Positions 8,207 to 19,241 are shown, counted from the first letter of the stretch. The stretch is DNA of 34,576 nt from Gammaproteobacteria bacterium BRH_c0 (GCA_000961645.1 LADM01000111.1:1-34576); one strand, 5' to 3'. A program made the numbers and translations. Notes: generated by a model from the letters alone, not told the origin.

Positions 8207-9415
8207 ATGCAATTCATTAAACAGCTACTACTGGTGATGGGGTTTGTATGCCTGGCGAGCAGCCCTTTACAGGCTGCCGGAAAAGGTCAGGAACAGGTCG
8301 ACAGCAAAGGACCACATGGCGGCAAAATACTTGAGCAGGGAAACGTTACAGTCGAACTGGCGATTTTCGAGCAGGGCGTGCCACCCGAATACCGCGCCTG
8401 GGTCACCCTTGATGGCAAGCCCGTCACAGGGGACCTTCAGTTAGCCGTTGAATTAACGCGCCTGGGCGGCCAAGTGGATAACTTTACTTTTGTCTGGCAG
8501 GACAACTACTGGCAGGGCGATGGGGTGGTGACGGAACCTCACTCCTTTGATGTTGCTGTCATCCTCACGCTGGGGGGCAAGACTTACCAATGGGGGTGGG
8601 AGTCTTATGAGGGTCGCATCAGCATCGCTCCGGACATAGCCAGTGCAGCGGGAATCAAGACAGCCGTTGCCGGTCCTGGTGCCATCAGCCGCAAAATCAC
8701 TACCTATGGAGTGTTGACTGCGGCACCGGAACAGGTCGCCCGGGTTGGCGCTCGCTTTCCCGGCCTGGTGACTCAGGTGAATGTACAACTGGGTGACAGG
8801 GTTGCCCAAGGCGACGTACTGGCGGAGGTGGAATCCAATGAGAGCCTGAAAAAATACAGTCTTCGCGCGCCGATCACCGGCGTGGTTATTGCGCGGCTTG
8901 TAAACAGCGGTGAAATGGCTGGAGAAGAGGCGCTGTATTCCATCGCCAATCTGGACTCGCTGTGGGCCGAACTGAAAGTCTTTCCCGGTCAGCGCGCCGA
9001 TGTGCGTGCCGGGCAAACGGTATCAGTGACAGCGCAGGGGTTAGAGCAGCTTGGTACCATCCAGCACTTGCTGCCCACGCCGGGCAACAGTCCTTACACT
9101 CTCGCCCGCGTCAAGATCGATAACCCTGAAGGCTTTTTGTCACCTGGGCTCATGGTGGCGGGAGATATTGTGGTGGATGAGGTGGTAGTACCACTGGTGG
9201 TGGACAATCGTGCCCTGCAATCCTTCCGCGACTGGACGGTGGTGTTTATCCAGGTGGATGACAGTTACGAGATCCGCCCGCTGGAACTGGGCCGCAGCGA
9301 TGGTGCTTTCACTGAGGTGCTTGGCGGGCTGCAAGCGGGTGACCGCTATGTGGTGGAAAACAGCTATCTGATCAAGGCCGATATCGAAAAATCCGGCGCA
9401 TCCCACGACCACTAA
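8207..9415 (+). CDS. czcB: RND efflux periplasmic adaptor (CzcB type)
   Basis: 402 residues. A signal peptide (about 1-24) is followed by a CzcB-type N-terminal domain with 'G-P-H-G-G-K-I-L' and 'V-E-L-A-I-F-E-Q-G-V-P-P-E-Y'. The adaptor core then shows the biotinyl/lipoyl half-motifs around 'G-L-V-T-Q-V-N-V-Q-L-G-D-R-V-A-Q-G-D-V-L' and 'L-R-A-P-I-T-G-V-V', beta-barrel and membrane-proximal domains. The C-terminus ends S-H-D-H, a possible metal contact. It bridges CzcA to CzcC and may hand metal to the pump. It begins 23 bp after czcC and ends 9 bp before czcA, consistent with one transcript. Confidence 0.92.
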   Translation: MQFIKQLLLVMGFVCLASSPLQAAGKGQEQVDSKGPHGGKILEQGNVTVELAIFEQGVPPEYRAWVTLDGKPVTGDLQLAVELTRLGGQVDNFTFVWQDNYWQGDGVVTEPHSFDVAVILTLGGKTYQWGWESYEGRISIAPDIASAAGIKTAVAGPGAISRKITTYGVLTAAPEQVARVGARFPGLVTQVNVQLGDRVAQGDVLAEVESNESLKKYSLRAPITGVVIARLVNSGEMAGEEALYSIANLDSLWAELKVFPGQRADVRAGQTVSVTAQGLEQLGTIQHLLPTPGNSPYTLARVKIDNPEGFLSPGLMVAGDIVVDEVVVPLVVDNRALQSFRDWTVVFIQVDDSYEIRPLELGRSDGAFTEVLGGLQAGDRYVVENSYLIKADIEKSGASHDH

Positions 9416-12559
<3,144 letters not shown>

Positions 12560-12649
12560 CCACTGGCCTGTGGCAACTTACCCCGGCCAGCTCGTTTCAG
12601 GCAAGCCGGAACGAATATCTGTTCAATCCCCTATGGCGGGGGGCAGTCA

Positions 12650-13294
12650 TCAAGAGCAGCAGCCTTTATCCTCTGATATAGGCTGTTGTTTCCAGGTTCG
12701 CCAGGCATCGCGCAGAACGTCCTGAGCGGTATGCAAAAATATCGCTGCCACCAGGCTGGCAATAATGATGTCCGGCCAGTATGAATCGAGCACAATCACC
12801 AGCCCACCGGAAAGGATCACGCCGATATTGCCGATCACATCATTGCGGGAGCACAGCCACACTGAGCGCATGTTGACATCGTCGCCGCGATGCTTGCTCA
12901 GCAGGGCCAGGCAAGTGACATTGCCGACCAGCGCCAGAGCCGCAACGGCCATCATTGCCAGGCCAATGGGTTGCGGCTCACCCAGCAGGCTGGTGACAAT
13001 CGCCATCACCAGGCCCAACGCAAAGATGAGCTGAATCAATCCTTTCACCAAAGCCGCGCCAGCGCGCCACCGCAGGCTGCGGGCGACCACAAACAGGCTG
13101 ATGGCGTAGGTCAGGCTGTCGCCGAGGTTGTCCGCTGAATCGGCAATCAGCGCCTTGGAGTCGGCCCAGAGGCCGGCGCCCAACTCCACAACAAACATCA
13201 GCACATTGATGGCCAGTACCAGGTGCAGGGTCCGGCGTCGTCCTGCAATCGCCAATTGGTCAACCCTGTTGGCATCGCAACAGTTTCCACTCAT
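12650..13294 (-). CDS. Short cation diffusion facilitator (CDF) transporter
   Basis: 214 residues from ATG 13292-13294, chosen because GGAGGG sits just upstream and an in-frame longer start (13417) would run across the promoter and into merR. About six membrane helices. Helix 2 has the CDF acidic motif 'A-D-S-A-D-N-L-G-D'. Helix 5 has 'W-L-C-S-R-N-D-V-I-G-N', that is C148-x3-D152 where zinc CDFs carry His-x3-Asp. The usual C-terminal cytoplasmic metal-sensing domain is missing: the chain ends about 25 residues after helix 6, in G-C-C-S. The N-terminus also has C-C (5-6). It exports a divalent metal from the cytosol; which one is unknown. Divergent from the MerR gene that probably controls it. 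Confidence 0.88.
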   Translation of the reverse strand: MSGNCCDANRVDQLAIAGRRRTLHLVLAINVLMFVVELGAGLWADSKALIADSADNLGDSLTYAISLFVVARSLRWRAGAALVKGLIQLIFALGLVMAIVTSLLGEPQPIGLAMMAVAALALVGNVTCLALLSKHRGDDVNMRSVWLCSRNDVIGNIGVILSGGLVIVLDSYWPDIIIASLVAAIFLHTAQDVLRDAWRTWKQQPISEDKGCCS

Positions 13295-13325
13295 GTCACC
13301 CTCCTGTCGGTGGTTGTATCCTGTT

Positions 13326-13356
13326 ACCCTAAGGTCTGTAGTTGCTACAGAGTCAA
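13326..13356 (-). promoter_or_regulatory. MerR-type promoter of the CDF gene (19-bp spacer with dyad)
   Basis: Read on the minus strand there is a -35 hexamer TTGACT (13351-13356), a 19-bp spacer, and a -10-like TAGGGT (13326-13331). The spacer begins with the perfect dyad CTGTAG-CAA-CTACAG (13336-13350). An overlong 19-20-bp spacer filled by a dyad is the defining layout of promoters that MerR-family activators twist into an active shape. The merR gene starts 9 bp away on the other strand, so the same dyad can serve autoregulation. Confidence 0.88.
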
Positions 13357-13364
13357 GGGGGTGA

Positions 13365-13784
13365 ATGATGTTAATTGGCGAAGTGTCAAAACAATCAGGC
13401 TGCCACATCGAGACCATTCGCTACTATGAACGGATCGCTCTGCTGGCGCCGACAGCGCGTACGGAAGCCGGTTATCGTCTCTATAGAGAACAGCATATCC
13501 AGCAACTGCGTTTTATTCATCGCGCCCGCGAACTGGGATTTTCCCTTGACGATATTCGCGAGCTGATGTCATTAAAAAGCCAGCCACAGTTGCCGTGCCA
13601 GAGTGTGGAGGCAATAACGGAAAAGCATCTGCAAGGAATACAGCAACGCATAGAGCACCTGAATTCAATGGCGCAGGAATTGCGGCATGTCGCCGCCAGC
13701 TGTTCTGGCGGTGATATTGCCGAGTGCCGGATTCTGGGCGCGCTGGCCAACCCTGCAAACGCCCACGACGGTAACGTGCCTTGA
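13365..13784 (+). CDS. MerR-family metal-responsive transcriptional regulator
   Basis: 139 residues. The N-terminal winged helix (about 2-70) has the MerR opening 'L-I-G-E-V-S-K-Q-S-G', 'I-E-T-I-R-Y-Y-E-R' and 'G-Y-R-L-Y'. A long dimerisation helix follows (about 79-112), then a C-terminal metal loop. Candidate ligands are Cys78 at the start of the dimer helix and the pair C113-x7-C121 in the loop. A Cys at the Cys78 position is typical of divalent-metal sensors (ZntR, CadR, PbrR, MerR), whereas Cu(I) sensors have Ser there. The C-x7-C loop spacing, however, is like CueR. It most likely controls the divergent CDF exporter in response to a divalent metal. Exact specificity is open. A strong terminator follows. 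Confidence 0.9.
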   Translation: MMLIGEVSKQSGCHIETIRYYERIALLAPTARTEAGYRLYREQHIQQLRFIHRARELGFSLDDIRELMSLKSQPQLPCQSVEAITEKHLQGIQQRIEHLNSMAQELRHVAASCSGGDIAECRILGALANPANAHDGNVP

Positions 13785-13813
13785 GGTTTATCGGAGCGGT
13801 CAGGCCTTAATTC

Positions 13814-13840
13814 CCTGGCAGGGCGCCCCTGCCAGGTTTT
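13814..13840 (+). terminator. Rho-independent terminator after merR
   Basis: A perfect 10-bp stem, CCTGGCAGGG / CCCTGCCAGG (13814-13823 and 13827-13836), with a 3-base loop is followed by TTTT. It closes the metal-resistance region and insulates the downstream ribosomal-protein operon. The stretch from 13841 to about 14046 holds no convincing gene; I see only a small CTCAGG-TAG-CCTGAG inverted repeat at 13969-13983. Confidence 0.85.
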
Positions 13841-14046
13841 AGTCAATAGGCAGCCAGGATCGCAAGTATCGACAGCAAAGGTGCGGCGATCGTGCTGCTG
13901 GCAATGTTCAGGTCTGGCGGCGGGTTCCCTCTATGAATAACCAGGAAAAGGCATGGCTTCGCAGACTTCTCAGGTAGCCTGAGGCAGGCAATTGCCAAAC
14001 GGCCGTGCATGCAGGCTTTACAGGCCAATGGAGAGCCATAAGCCCC

Positions 14047-14075
14047 TTGCATAAGCGCCTCTCATCACCTAAAAT
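14047..14075 (+). promoter_or_regulatory. Promoter of the rpsF operon
   Basis: TTGCAT (14047-14052), a 17-bp spacer and TAAAAT (14070-14075) form a sigma-70-type promoter. The expected start is near 14082, giving a leader of about 77 bases before rpsF that contains two hairpins. Confidence 0.6.
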
Positions 14076-14090
14076 CCGCCACCCTTTATG

Positions 14091-14137
14091 CCCCGGAGTC
14101 ATCCGGGGTTCCTTGCCACACCGCACGAGCGGGTGGC
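14091..14137 (+). promoter_or_regulatory. Structured rpsF mRNA leader (two hairpins, candidate S6:S18 autoregulatory element)
   Basis: Hairpin one is CCCCGGA-GTCA-TCCGGGG (14091-14108). Hairpin two is GCCAC-(A)-CCGC-ACGA-GCGG-GTGGC (14115-14137), a nine-pair stem with one bulged A and a four-base loop, ending about 12 bases before the AAGGAGG ribosome site. Bacterial rpsF leaders are known to bind the S6:S18 complex through a bulged hairpin containing CCG. The second hairpin has a suitable position and CCG content. Structure is read by eye; regulatory function is inferred. Confidence 0.45.
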
Positions 14138-14158
14138 TACAACCCGTAAGGAGGCTCA

Positions 14159-14611
14159 ATGCGCCACTATGAAGTTGTGTTTATGGTCCACCCGGACCAA
14201 AGTGAACAGGTTCCGGGAATGGTTGACCGCTATTCCAAGATCGTCGAAGCCGGCAGCGGCAAGATCCACCGTCTTGAAGACTGGGGTCGTCGCCACTTGG
14301 CCTATCCCATCGAAAAAATCCACAAGGCTCATTACGTGCTCATGAACATCGAGTGCGGCCAGGAAGTCCTTGAAGAACTGACGTCCAACTTCCGCTACAA
14401 CGATGCTGTTTTGCGCAACCTCGTGATCAAGTGCGACGAAGCCAAAACCGAAGAAACGCCGATCATGAAAGCCGAGCGCAGCGAGCGTGCCGAGAAAGAA
14501 AGCCGCGAGCGCCGCGAAGCTGACCGCGCTGCCAAAGCCGCCCAGGAAGCTGAGCAGGCTGAGCAGGAAGAAGATGAAGACGACAATTCTGACGAATCCG
14601 AGGACGAGTGA
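14159..14611 (+). CDS. rpsF: 30S ribosomal protein S6
   Basis: 150 residues (E. coli about 131-135). The start at 14159 follows AAGGAGG. The RNA-binding fold has the S6 landmarks '[15 protein letters not shown]', '[14 protein letters not shown]' and '[10 protein letters not shown]'. It pairs with S18 in the platform of the small subunit. The C-terminal third is a long Arg/Glu/Ala-rich helix ending in an Asp/Glu run, longer than usual and already acidic, like the tail that RimK glutamylates in E. coli. The stop overlaps the rpsR start (TGATG), giving tight coupling. Confidence 0.97.
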   Translation: MRHYEVVFMVHPDQSEQVPGMVDRYSKIVEAGSGKIHRLEDWGRRHLAYPIEKIHKAHYVLMNIECGQEVLEELTSNFRYNDAVLRNLVIKCDEAKTEETPIMKAERSERAEKESRERREADRAAKAAQEAEQAEQEEDEDDNSDESEDE

Positions 14612-14847
14612 TGCAACAACAACAGCGTTTTAACCGTCGCCGTAAATTTTGCCGTTTTTCCCAGGAAGGCGCTCCCGAGATCGATTACAAGGATCTCGAA
14701 ACCCTGAAGGGTTATGTGTCCGAGACCGGAAAAATCGTGCCAAGCCGTATTACCGGTACCAAAGCCCGTTATCAGCGCGAGCTGGCGATTGCCATCAAGC
14801 GCGCGCGTTTTCTGGCTCTGCTGCCCTACACCGACAGCCACAAGTAA
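14611..14847 (+). CDS. rpsR: 30S ribosomal protein S18
   Basis: 78 residues from ATG 14611, which shares its A with the rpsF stop codon TGA (14609-14611). A GTG at 14608 would add one residue and is less likely. Typical S18 motifs are present: '[10 protein letters not shown]' at the N-terminus, '[10 protein letters not shown]', '[17 protein letters not shown]' and '[12 protein letters not shown]'. Binds with S6 to 16S rRNA. Second gene of the conserved rpsF-rpsR-rplI operon. Confidence 0.97.
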   Translation: MQQQQRFNRRRKFCRFSQEGAPEIDYKDLETLKGYVSETGKIVPSRITGTKARYQRELAIAIKRARFLALLPYTDSHK

Positions 14848-14889
14848 CACGATTGCGAACCGGATTGTTGCGAGAAGGCGGAGCTGGCG

Positions 14890-15792
14890 ATGCGCGTCCT
14901 GGCTGAATTTATCATGCGGGGTCGTCTGCAGGCCTCGCTGGTAGCCTTTCTCGGCAATCTGGTGCCTTTGGTCAGTCCCGCCACAGTGGGGCTGGTTACC
15001 CTCAGGCACTCCCTGCTCGAAGGCTGTCTGGTGCTCCTGTGGGCCAGCCTGCCGGTGGTGGCGATGTTCTACTGGAGCGATATGAGCGTGCTCCTGGCTG
15101 CCACCTCGGTTGTCGGTATGGTGGCAGTGGTTGCCGCCGCCGAGGCGCTCAGGCAGACGCTGTCCTGGTCGCTGGCCCTGATGGTGGCGCTGCTAGCCAG
15201 TGCGGCCCTGATGGTGCTGGTATCCATGCTTGCTTCTGGCAGCATGGATACCTTGCTGGTTGACTTGCAGCGCGTGCTGGAAGCCATGAAAGCGAAGACA
15301 CCAGGGCCTGAATCGGTGTTTTACCTGCTGATTGCGGGTACAGCCATCGGGTTGGGGCTGGAACAGGTGAGCAGTACCTTTGTGCTGGGTTTTTTGTCCT
15401 GGCTGACCGTGATGCATGTGGTTGTGAGCCTGATACTGGCGCGCTGGTGGCAGGCGATGCTCTACAACCCCGGTGGATTTCGCAGTGAATTCCACGGCTT
15501 GCGTCTCGACAGGGTGGTGGCGTGCGGGCTGGTGGCAGCGATTCTTGGCTGTAACCTGGTGGCTGCCGACTACTCCACCTGGGCGAGCCTGCTGGGTGTG
15601 CCGCTGCTGTTGTCGGGGCTGGGCTTTGTTCACTACGCCGTGCAATTCTGGCAGTTGGGCGTGCAGTGGCTGGTGATTGTGTACATCGGGCTGTTGGTGT
15701 TTGGCCCGCTGAGTATGGTGCTAATCGGGATCGGTTTTCTCGATAGCTTTTTTGATTTTCGAGTCCAGCTGGCCGCTCGCAAGCGCAAGTGA
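14890..15792 (+). CDS. Polytopic membrane protein, DUF2232/YybS-like
   Basis: 300 residues, about eight hydrophobic membrane segments, with a basic C-terminal tail (A-A-R-K-R-K). The start ATG 14890 has GCGGAG upstream. A multi-spanning protein at exactly this place, between rpsR and rplI, occurs in Pseudomonas and relatives and is assigned to the DUF2232 family; its function is unknown. I see no catalytic motif. Its place inside the ribosomal-protein operon is conserved context rather than proof of a role in translation. Confidence 0.8.
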   Translation: MRVLAEFIMRGRLQASLVAFLGNLVPLVSPATVGLVTLRHSLLEGCLVLLWASLPVVAMFYWSDMSVLLAATSVVGMVAVVAAAEALRQTLSWSLALMVALLASAALMVLVSMLASGSMDTLLVDLQRVLEAMKAKTPGPESVFYLLIAGTAIGLGLEQVSSTFVLGFLSWLTVMHVVVSLILARWWQAMLYNPGGFRSEFHGLRLDRVVACGLVAAILGCNLVAADYSTWASLLGVPLLLSGLGFVHYAVQFWQLGVQWLVIVYIGLLVFGPLSMVLIGIGFLDSFFDFRVQLAARKRK

Positions 15793-15846
15793 CCGGCTTT
15801 GTTGAACACTGCATTGATTGAATGCTGAATAATTGAGGTATCCGAA

Positions 15847-16296
15847 ATGGAAGTAATTCTTCTGGAAAAAGTGGGCAAACTGGGTGCTATCGGCACCAAA
15901 GTTAAAGTCAAATCCGGCTATGGTCGCAACTATCTGATCCCTACCGGCAAAGCCATTTTTGCCACTCAGGGCAACATTGCCGCCTTTGAACAGCGCCGTG
16001 CCGAGCTGGAGCAGGCCGCTGCCGAGCGCAAGGCCGAGGCTGAAGCCCGCGCCGCCAAACTGGCGACCCTGGGCACTGTCACCATTGGCGCCAATGCCGG
16101 TGACGAAGGCAAGCTGTTTGGTTCTATCGGCACCCGCGATATTGCTGCCGCTCTGACTGCTGCCGGTCTTGAAATCAGCAAGAGCGAAGTCAAGCTGCCG
16201 GAGGGCGCGATCCGCGACCTGGGCGAGTTTGAAGTCGATATCCAGCTGCACGCGGATGTTACCCAGGCTGTTAAAGTTGTGATTGTTGCCGAGTAA
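15847..16296 (+). CDS. rplI: 50S ribosomal protein L9
   Basis: 149 residues, as in most L9 proteins. The N-terminal domain starts '[13 protein letters not shown]' and has '[14 protein letters not shown]' for 23S rRNA binding. The long connecting helix is Ala/Glu-rich (about 42-75). The C-terminal domain includes 'G-S-I-G-T-R-D-I-A' and '[10 protein letters not shown]'. L9 sits at the base of the L1 stalk and limits frameshifting. Preceded by GAGGTATCCGAA with a usable AGG site. Followed by a strong hairpin before dnaB. Confidence 0.97.
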   Translation: MEVILLEKVGKLGAIGTKVKVKSGYGRNYLIPTGKAIFATQGNIAAFEQRRAELEQAAAERKAEAEARAAKLATLGTVTIGANAGDEGKLFGSIGTRDIAAALTAAGLEISKSEVKLPEGAIRDLGEFEVDIQLHADVTQAVKVVIVAE

Positions 16297-16319
16297 GATT
16301 GGCTGCACACCCGCGACAC

Positions 16320-16352
16320 TGCGGCGTTATTTCCTGCGGGGATAACGCCGCA
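16320..16352 (+). other. Strong hairpin between rplI and dnaB
   Basis: TGCGGCGTTAT and ATAACGCCGCA form a perfect 11-bp stem (16320-16330 with 16342-16352) around an 11-base loop. There is no T-run after it, so it is not a standard intrinsic terminator. It could stabilise the 3' end of the ribosomal-protein message, serve as an RNase processing site, or lower dnaB expression relative to rplI. Confidence 0.6.
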
Positions 16353-16390
16353 AGCGGCAACAGACCCTCTAACTTCCCGGTGGGCGCTTG

Positions 16391-17818
16391 ATGACTGACC
16401 TGTCGCGAAACCACATTGCCGGGCAACAACTCCCCCATTCCCTTGAGGCCGAGCAGGCCGTTCTTGGCGGCTTGATGCTGGCCAATGAATTCTTCGACAC
16501 CGTCGCTTCCGTCCTGCGCGACGAGGACTTCTACAGCCAGGATCACCGGCTGCTGTTCAAAACCATGCACAGGCTGGCGGCGGAGGAAAAACCCTTCGAC
16601 CCCATTACCCTGTCGGAAACCCTCAAACAGCACAACGAACTGCAGCAGATTGGGGGTGATGCCTACCTGGTCGAACTGGCCAACAATACCCCCAGTGCCG
16701 CCAACCTGCAAGCCTATGCCCAGATTGTGCTGGAGCGCTCCATTGTCCGCCAACTGATCATCGCCACCAGCGAAATTGCCCAGAAGGGCTACAACCCCCT
16801 GGGTTGGGACAGTGGCAAATTGCTGGCGGAGGCAGAAAAACGCCTCACCGAAATCATGGAAAATCGCCCCAAGAAGGGCGGCTTCCAGTATGTGAATGAC
16901 CTGCTGCGCCAGGCCGTAGAGCGCATTGACGAGCTGTTCAACAGCGATACCGATATCACCGGGCTGAGCACCGGTTTTGCCGATCTCGACCAGATGACCT
17001 CCGGCTGGCAGAAAGCCGACCTGGTGATTGTCGCCGGTCGCCCCTCGATGGGTAAAACCTCCTTTGCCATGAACATGGTGGAACACGCCACCCTGCACCA
17101 GCCCAAGCCGGTGCTGGTGTTCAGCCTCGAGATGCCTGCCAACCAGCTGGTGATCCGCATGCTGTCGTCCCTGGGCAAGATCGATCAGACCCATATCCGC
17201 GGCGGCAATATGACTGAGGATGACTGGCCGCGCCTGTCCAACGCTGCCCAGCGCCTCAAAGACCGGCCCCTGTACATTGATGACACCCCGGGTATTACGC
17301 CCCTGGAGTTGCGCAATCGCATCCGCCAGCTGGTGCGCGACCGGCGCGAGGTGTTGCGCCAGCAGCAGCCGGGTATCTCTAACGAGGAGCTTGATTCGCT
17401 GGCGTTCCCCGCTCTGGTGATGGTCGACTACCTGCAGTTGATGAGTGCCAGTATTCCCGGCGAAGGTCGTGTGCAGGAGATTTCGCAGATTTCCCGCGAA
17501 CTGAAAACCATCGCCCGGGATTTTGAATGCCCGGTGATTGCCCTTTCCCAGTTGAGTCGGAATGTGGAGCAGCGCCCCAACAAGCGCCCGGTGAACTCCG
17601 ATTTGCGGGAATCCGGCGCCATCGAGCAGGACGCCGATGTGATCCTCTTTATATACCGCGATGAGGTCTATAACGAAGATAGTCAGGATAAGGGACTGGC
17701 CGAAGTCATTATCGGCAAGCAGCGCAATGGTCCCATCGGCACCTGCCGACTGGCCTTCCTGGGCAAATACACCCGCTTTGAAAATCTGGCCAAAGACTAT
17801 TTTGGTGACAGCCACTAG
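16391..17818 (+). CDS. dnaB: Replicative DNA helicase DnaB
   Basis: 475 residues from ATG 16391; a TTG at 16388 is in frame but adds only one residue. The N-terminal domain (about 15-115) starts 'P-H-S-L-E-A-E-Q-A-V-L-G-G-L-M'. After a linker the RecA-like domain has 'T-G-L-S-T-G-F-A-D-L-D', Walker A 'G-R-P-S-M-G-K-T' at about 216-223, 'V-F-S-L-E-M' and Walker B 'V-M-V-D-Y-L-Q-L-M'. The DnaB signature 'S-Q-L-S-R-N-V-E-Q-R' follows, with 'D-L-R-E-S-G-A-I-E-Q-D-A-D' after it. It forms the hexamer that unwinds DNA at the replication fork. No intein is present. The rplI-dnaB adjacency is conserved. Confidence 0.97.
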   Translation: MTDLSRNHIAGQQLPHSLEAEQAVLGGLMLANEFFDTVASVLRDEDFYSQDHRLLFKTMHRLAAEEKPFDPITLSETLKQHNELQQIGGDAYLVELANNTPSAANLQAYAQIVLERSIVRQLIIATSEIAQKGYNPLGWDSGKLLAEAEKRLTEIMENRPKKGGFQYVNDLLRQAVERIDELFNSDTDITGLSTGFADLDQMTSGWQKADLVIVAGRPSMGKTSFAMNMVEHATLHQPKPVLVFSLEMPANQLVIRMLSSLGKIDQTHIRGGNMTEDDWPRLSNAAQRLKDRPLYIDDTPGITPLELRNRIRQLVRDRREVLRQQQPGISNEELDSLAFPALVMVDYLQLMSASIPGEGRVQEISQISRELKTIARDFECPVIALSQLSRNVEQRPNKRPVNSDLRESGAIEQDADVILFIYRDEVYNEDSQDKGLAEVIIGKQRNGPIGTCRLAFLGKYTRFENLAKDYFGDSH

Positions 17819-17835
17819 TATTTCCAGTGGCCCTC

Positions 17836-17900
17836 CCGGGGGTTCAGGAAATGTTCTCAGGGCAATTTCTCAAGACACTTTTTCAGGACGCTTTTTCAGG
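17836..17900 (+). repeat. Five tandem degenerate 13-bp repeats upstream of panC
   Basis: Units ending in CAGG or CAAG recur at an exact 13-bp period: the C of this motif is at 17845, 17858, 17871, 17884 and 17897. Units two to five read roughly (A/G)NNNTTYTCAGG, and the last two share CTTTTTCAGG exactly (17878-17887 and 17891-17900). The final AGG lies five bases before the panC ATG and is its only visible ribosome-binding sequence, so the repeat may shape panC translation. The whole dnaB-panC gap consists of this array. Confidence 0.75.
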
Positions 17901-17905
17901 TACAT

Positions 17906-18766
17906 ATGCAGACATTCCATACGATCAGTGGCCTGCGTGAAGCATTGGCTGGCGAGCGGGCCAAAGGGTATCGCATCGGCCTGGTGCCCACCATGGGCAA
18001 TCTCCACGATGCCCATCTGGAGTTGATCAACATTGCCAGGCAGAACTGTGACGTGGTGGTGTGCTCGATTTTTGTCAACGCCCTGCAGTTCGGACTCAAT
18101 GAGGACTGGGATAAATATCCCCGCACGATCGCAGACGATACCCGCAAGTTAACTTCGGCAGGCTGTGACTACCTGTTTCACCCCGCCGATATCGAGATGT
18201 ATCCCAACGGCCTCGCCACCCAGACCAGGGTGGTGTGCCCGACCATGACCGATGTGTTGTGTGGCGCCAGTCGCCCCGGTCACTTTGAAGGGGTCACCAC
18301 GGTGGTGACCAAGCTGTTCAACATTGTCCAGCCCGATGAAGCGGTATTCGGCATCAAGGATTTCCAGCAGTTGGCGGTGATCCGGCGCATGGCGGAAGAC
18401 CTGTGCATGGGGGTAAAAATTACGGCGGCGCCCATTCATCGGGAGACCGATGGTCTGGCAATGAGTTCACGAAATGGCTATATTACCGCCCCCGAACGAC
18501 CCGGGGTCGCTGTGTTGTACACTACACTGCAATGGATAGCACAATGCATCCGCGAAGGGCGCCAGGATTTTGCTGCGCTGGAGGTGGATGGCGGTAAACG
18601 GATAGAGGCCGCCGGATTCAGGGTTGATTATGTTGCCGTGTGCAACAGCAAGACTCTGGAGCCAGCAGCTCTTGATGACCGAGAGATTACCGTGTTGGGC
18701 GCCATGTATACCAGCGCCGCACGACTTATCGACAATCTCTCCCTCACACTTGAAGACCGAGGCTAA
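17906..18766 (+). CDS. panC: Pantothenate synthetase
   Basis: 286 residues, normal length. It joins pantoate and beta-alanine using ATP in the cytosol, the last step of vitamin B5 synthesis. Class I nucleotidyl-transferase landmarks are present: '[11 protein letters not shown]' with H34 and H37, '[10 protein letters not shown]' (N58, Q61), '[11 protein letters not shown]', 'K-D-F-Q-Q-L' (K151, D152) and the 'M-S-S-R-N' ATP motif (S187, S188, R189). Departures from E. coli PanC are HDGH to HDAH, VNP to VNA, and G-E-K-D to G-I-K-D. Three bases separate it from panD, so the pair is an operon. No panB is in the window. Confidence 0.92.
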   Translation: MQTFHTISGLREALAGERAKGYRIGLVPTMGNLHDAHLELINIARQNCDVVVCSIFVNALQFGLNEDWDKYPRTIADDTRKLTSAGCDYLFHPADIEMYPNGLATQTRVVCPTMTDVLCGASRPGHFEGVTTVVTKLFNIVQPDEAVFGIKDFQQLAVIRRMAEDLCMGVKITAAPIHRETDGLAMSSRNGYITAPERPGVAVLYTTLQWIAQCIREGRQDFAALEVDGGKRIEAAGFRVDYVAVCNSKTLEPAALDDREITVLGAMYTSAARLIDNLSLTLEDRG

Positions 18767-18769
18767 ACC

Positions 18770-19153
18770 ATGCTGAGTACCCTATTGAAAGGCAAGCTGC
18801 ATATGGCGACTGTCACCCAGGCAGAGCTCTGGTATGACGGTTCCTGCGCCATTGATTCCAGTCTGCTGGAGCTGGCCGGGTTGAGCGAGTTCGAACAGAT
18901 CGACATCTACAACGTCAACAATGGTGAGCGCTTCACCACCTATATCATCAAGGCCGAACCCGGCTCTGGCACTATCTCAATGAACGGTGCCGCCGCCCGC
19001 AAGGTGCAAGTCGGTGACCGGGTGATTATCGCCACCTACGCCCAGTACGATGAGAAGGAAGCGGCAAAGCACAAGCCCAAGCTTGTCTATCTGAATCCCG
19101 ACAACACTGTCGAGCGCACTTCCAACACCATTCCCGTCCAGATCGCTTCCTGA
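18770..19153 (+). CDS. panD: Aspartate 1-decarboxylase (pyruvoyl enzyme precursor)
   Basis: 127 residues. It makes beta-alanine from aspartate, supplying the PanC substrate. The self-cleavage site Gly24-Ser25 is in 'Y-D-G-S-C-A-I-D'; Ser25 becomes the pyruvoyl group. Lys9 in 'L-K-G-K-L-H' and the Tyr of 'F-T-T-Y-I-I' are the expected active-site residues, and '[12 protein letters not shown]' follows as in E. coli PanD. The GAGG ribosome site is inside the 3' end of panC. A strong terminator follows, so the panCD transcript ends before acs. Confidence 0.96.
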   Translation: MLSTLLKGKLHMATVTQAELWYDGSCAIDSSLLELAGLSEFEQIDIYNVNNGERFTTYIIKAEPGSGTISMNGAAARKVQVGDRVIIATYAQYDEKEAAKHKPKLVYLNPDNTVERTSNTIPVQIAS

Positions 19154-19163
19154 CGCCATTGCC

Positions 19164-19198
19164 GCCAGCGGGCCTTCTGCCCGCTGGCTATTTCTCTC
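19164..19198 (+). terminator. Rho-independent terminator after panD
   Basis: A perfect 10-bp stem, GCCAGCGGGC / GCCCGCTGGC (19164-19173 and 19179-19188), with loop CTTCT is followed by the pyrimidine run TATTTCTCTCC. It separates panCD from acs. Confidence 0.8.
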
Positions 19199-19241
19199 CT
19201 CCCTCAATACTCATTCCTGGCAAGATTGTTTGCAGGCATCT

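Noticed and set aside
13843-14052. 69-codon minus-strand frame between merR and rpsF
   Set aside because: No ribosome site, no recognisable domain, and composition unlike its neighbours.
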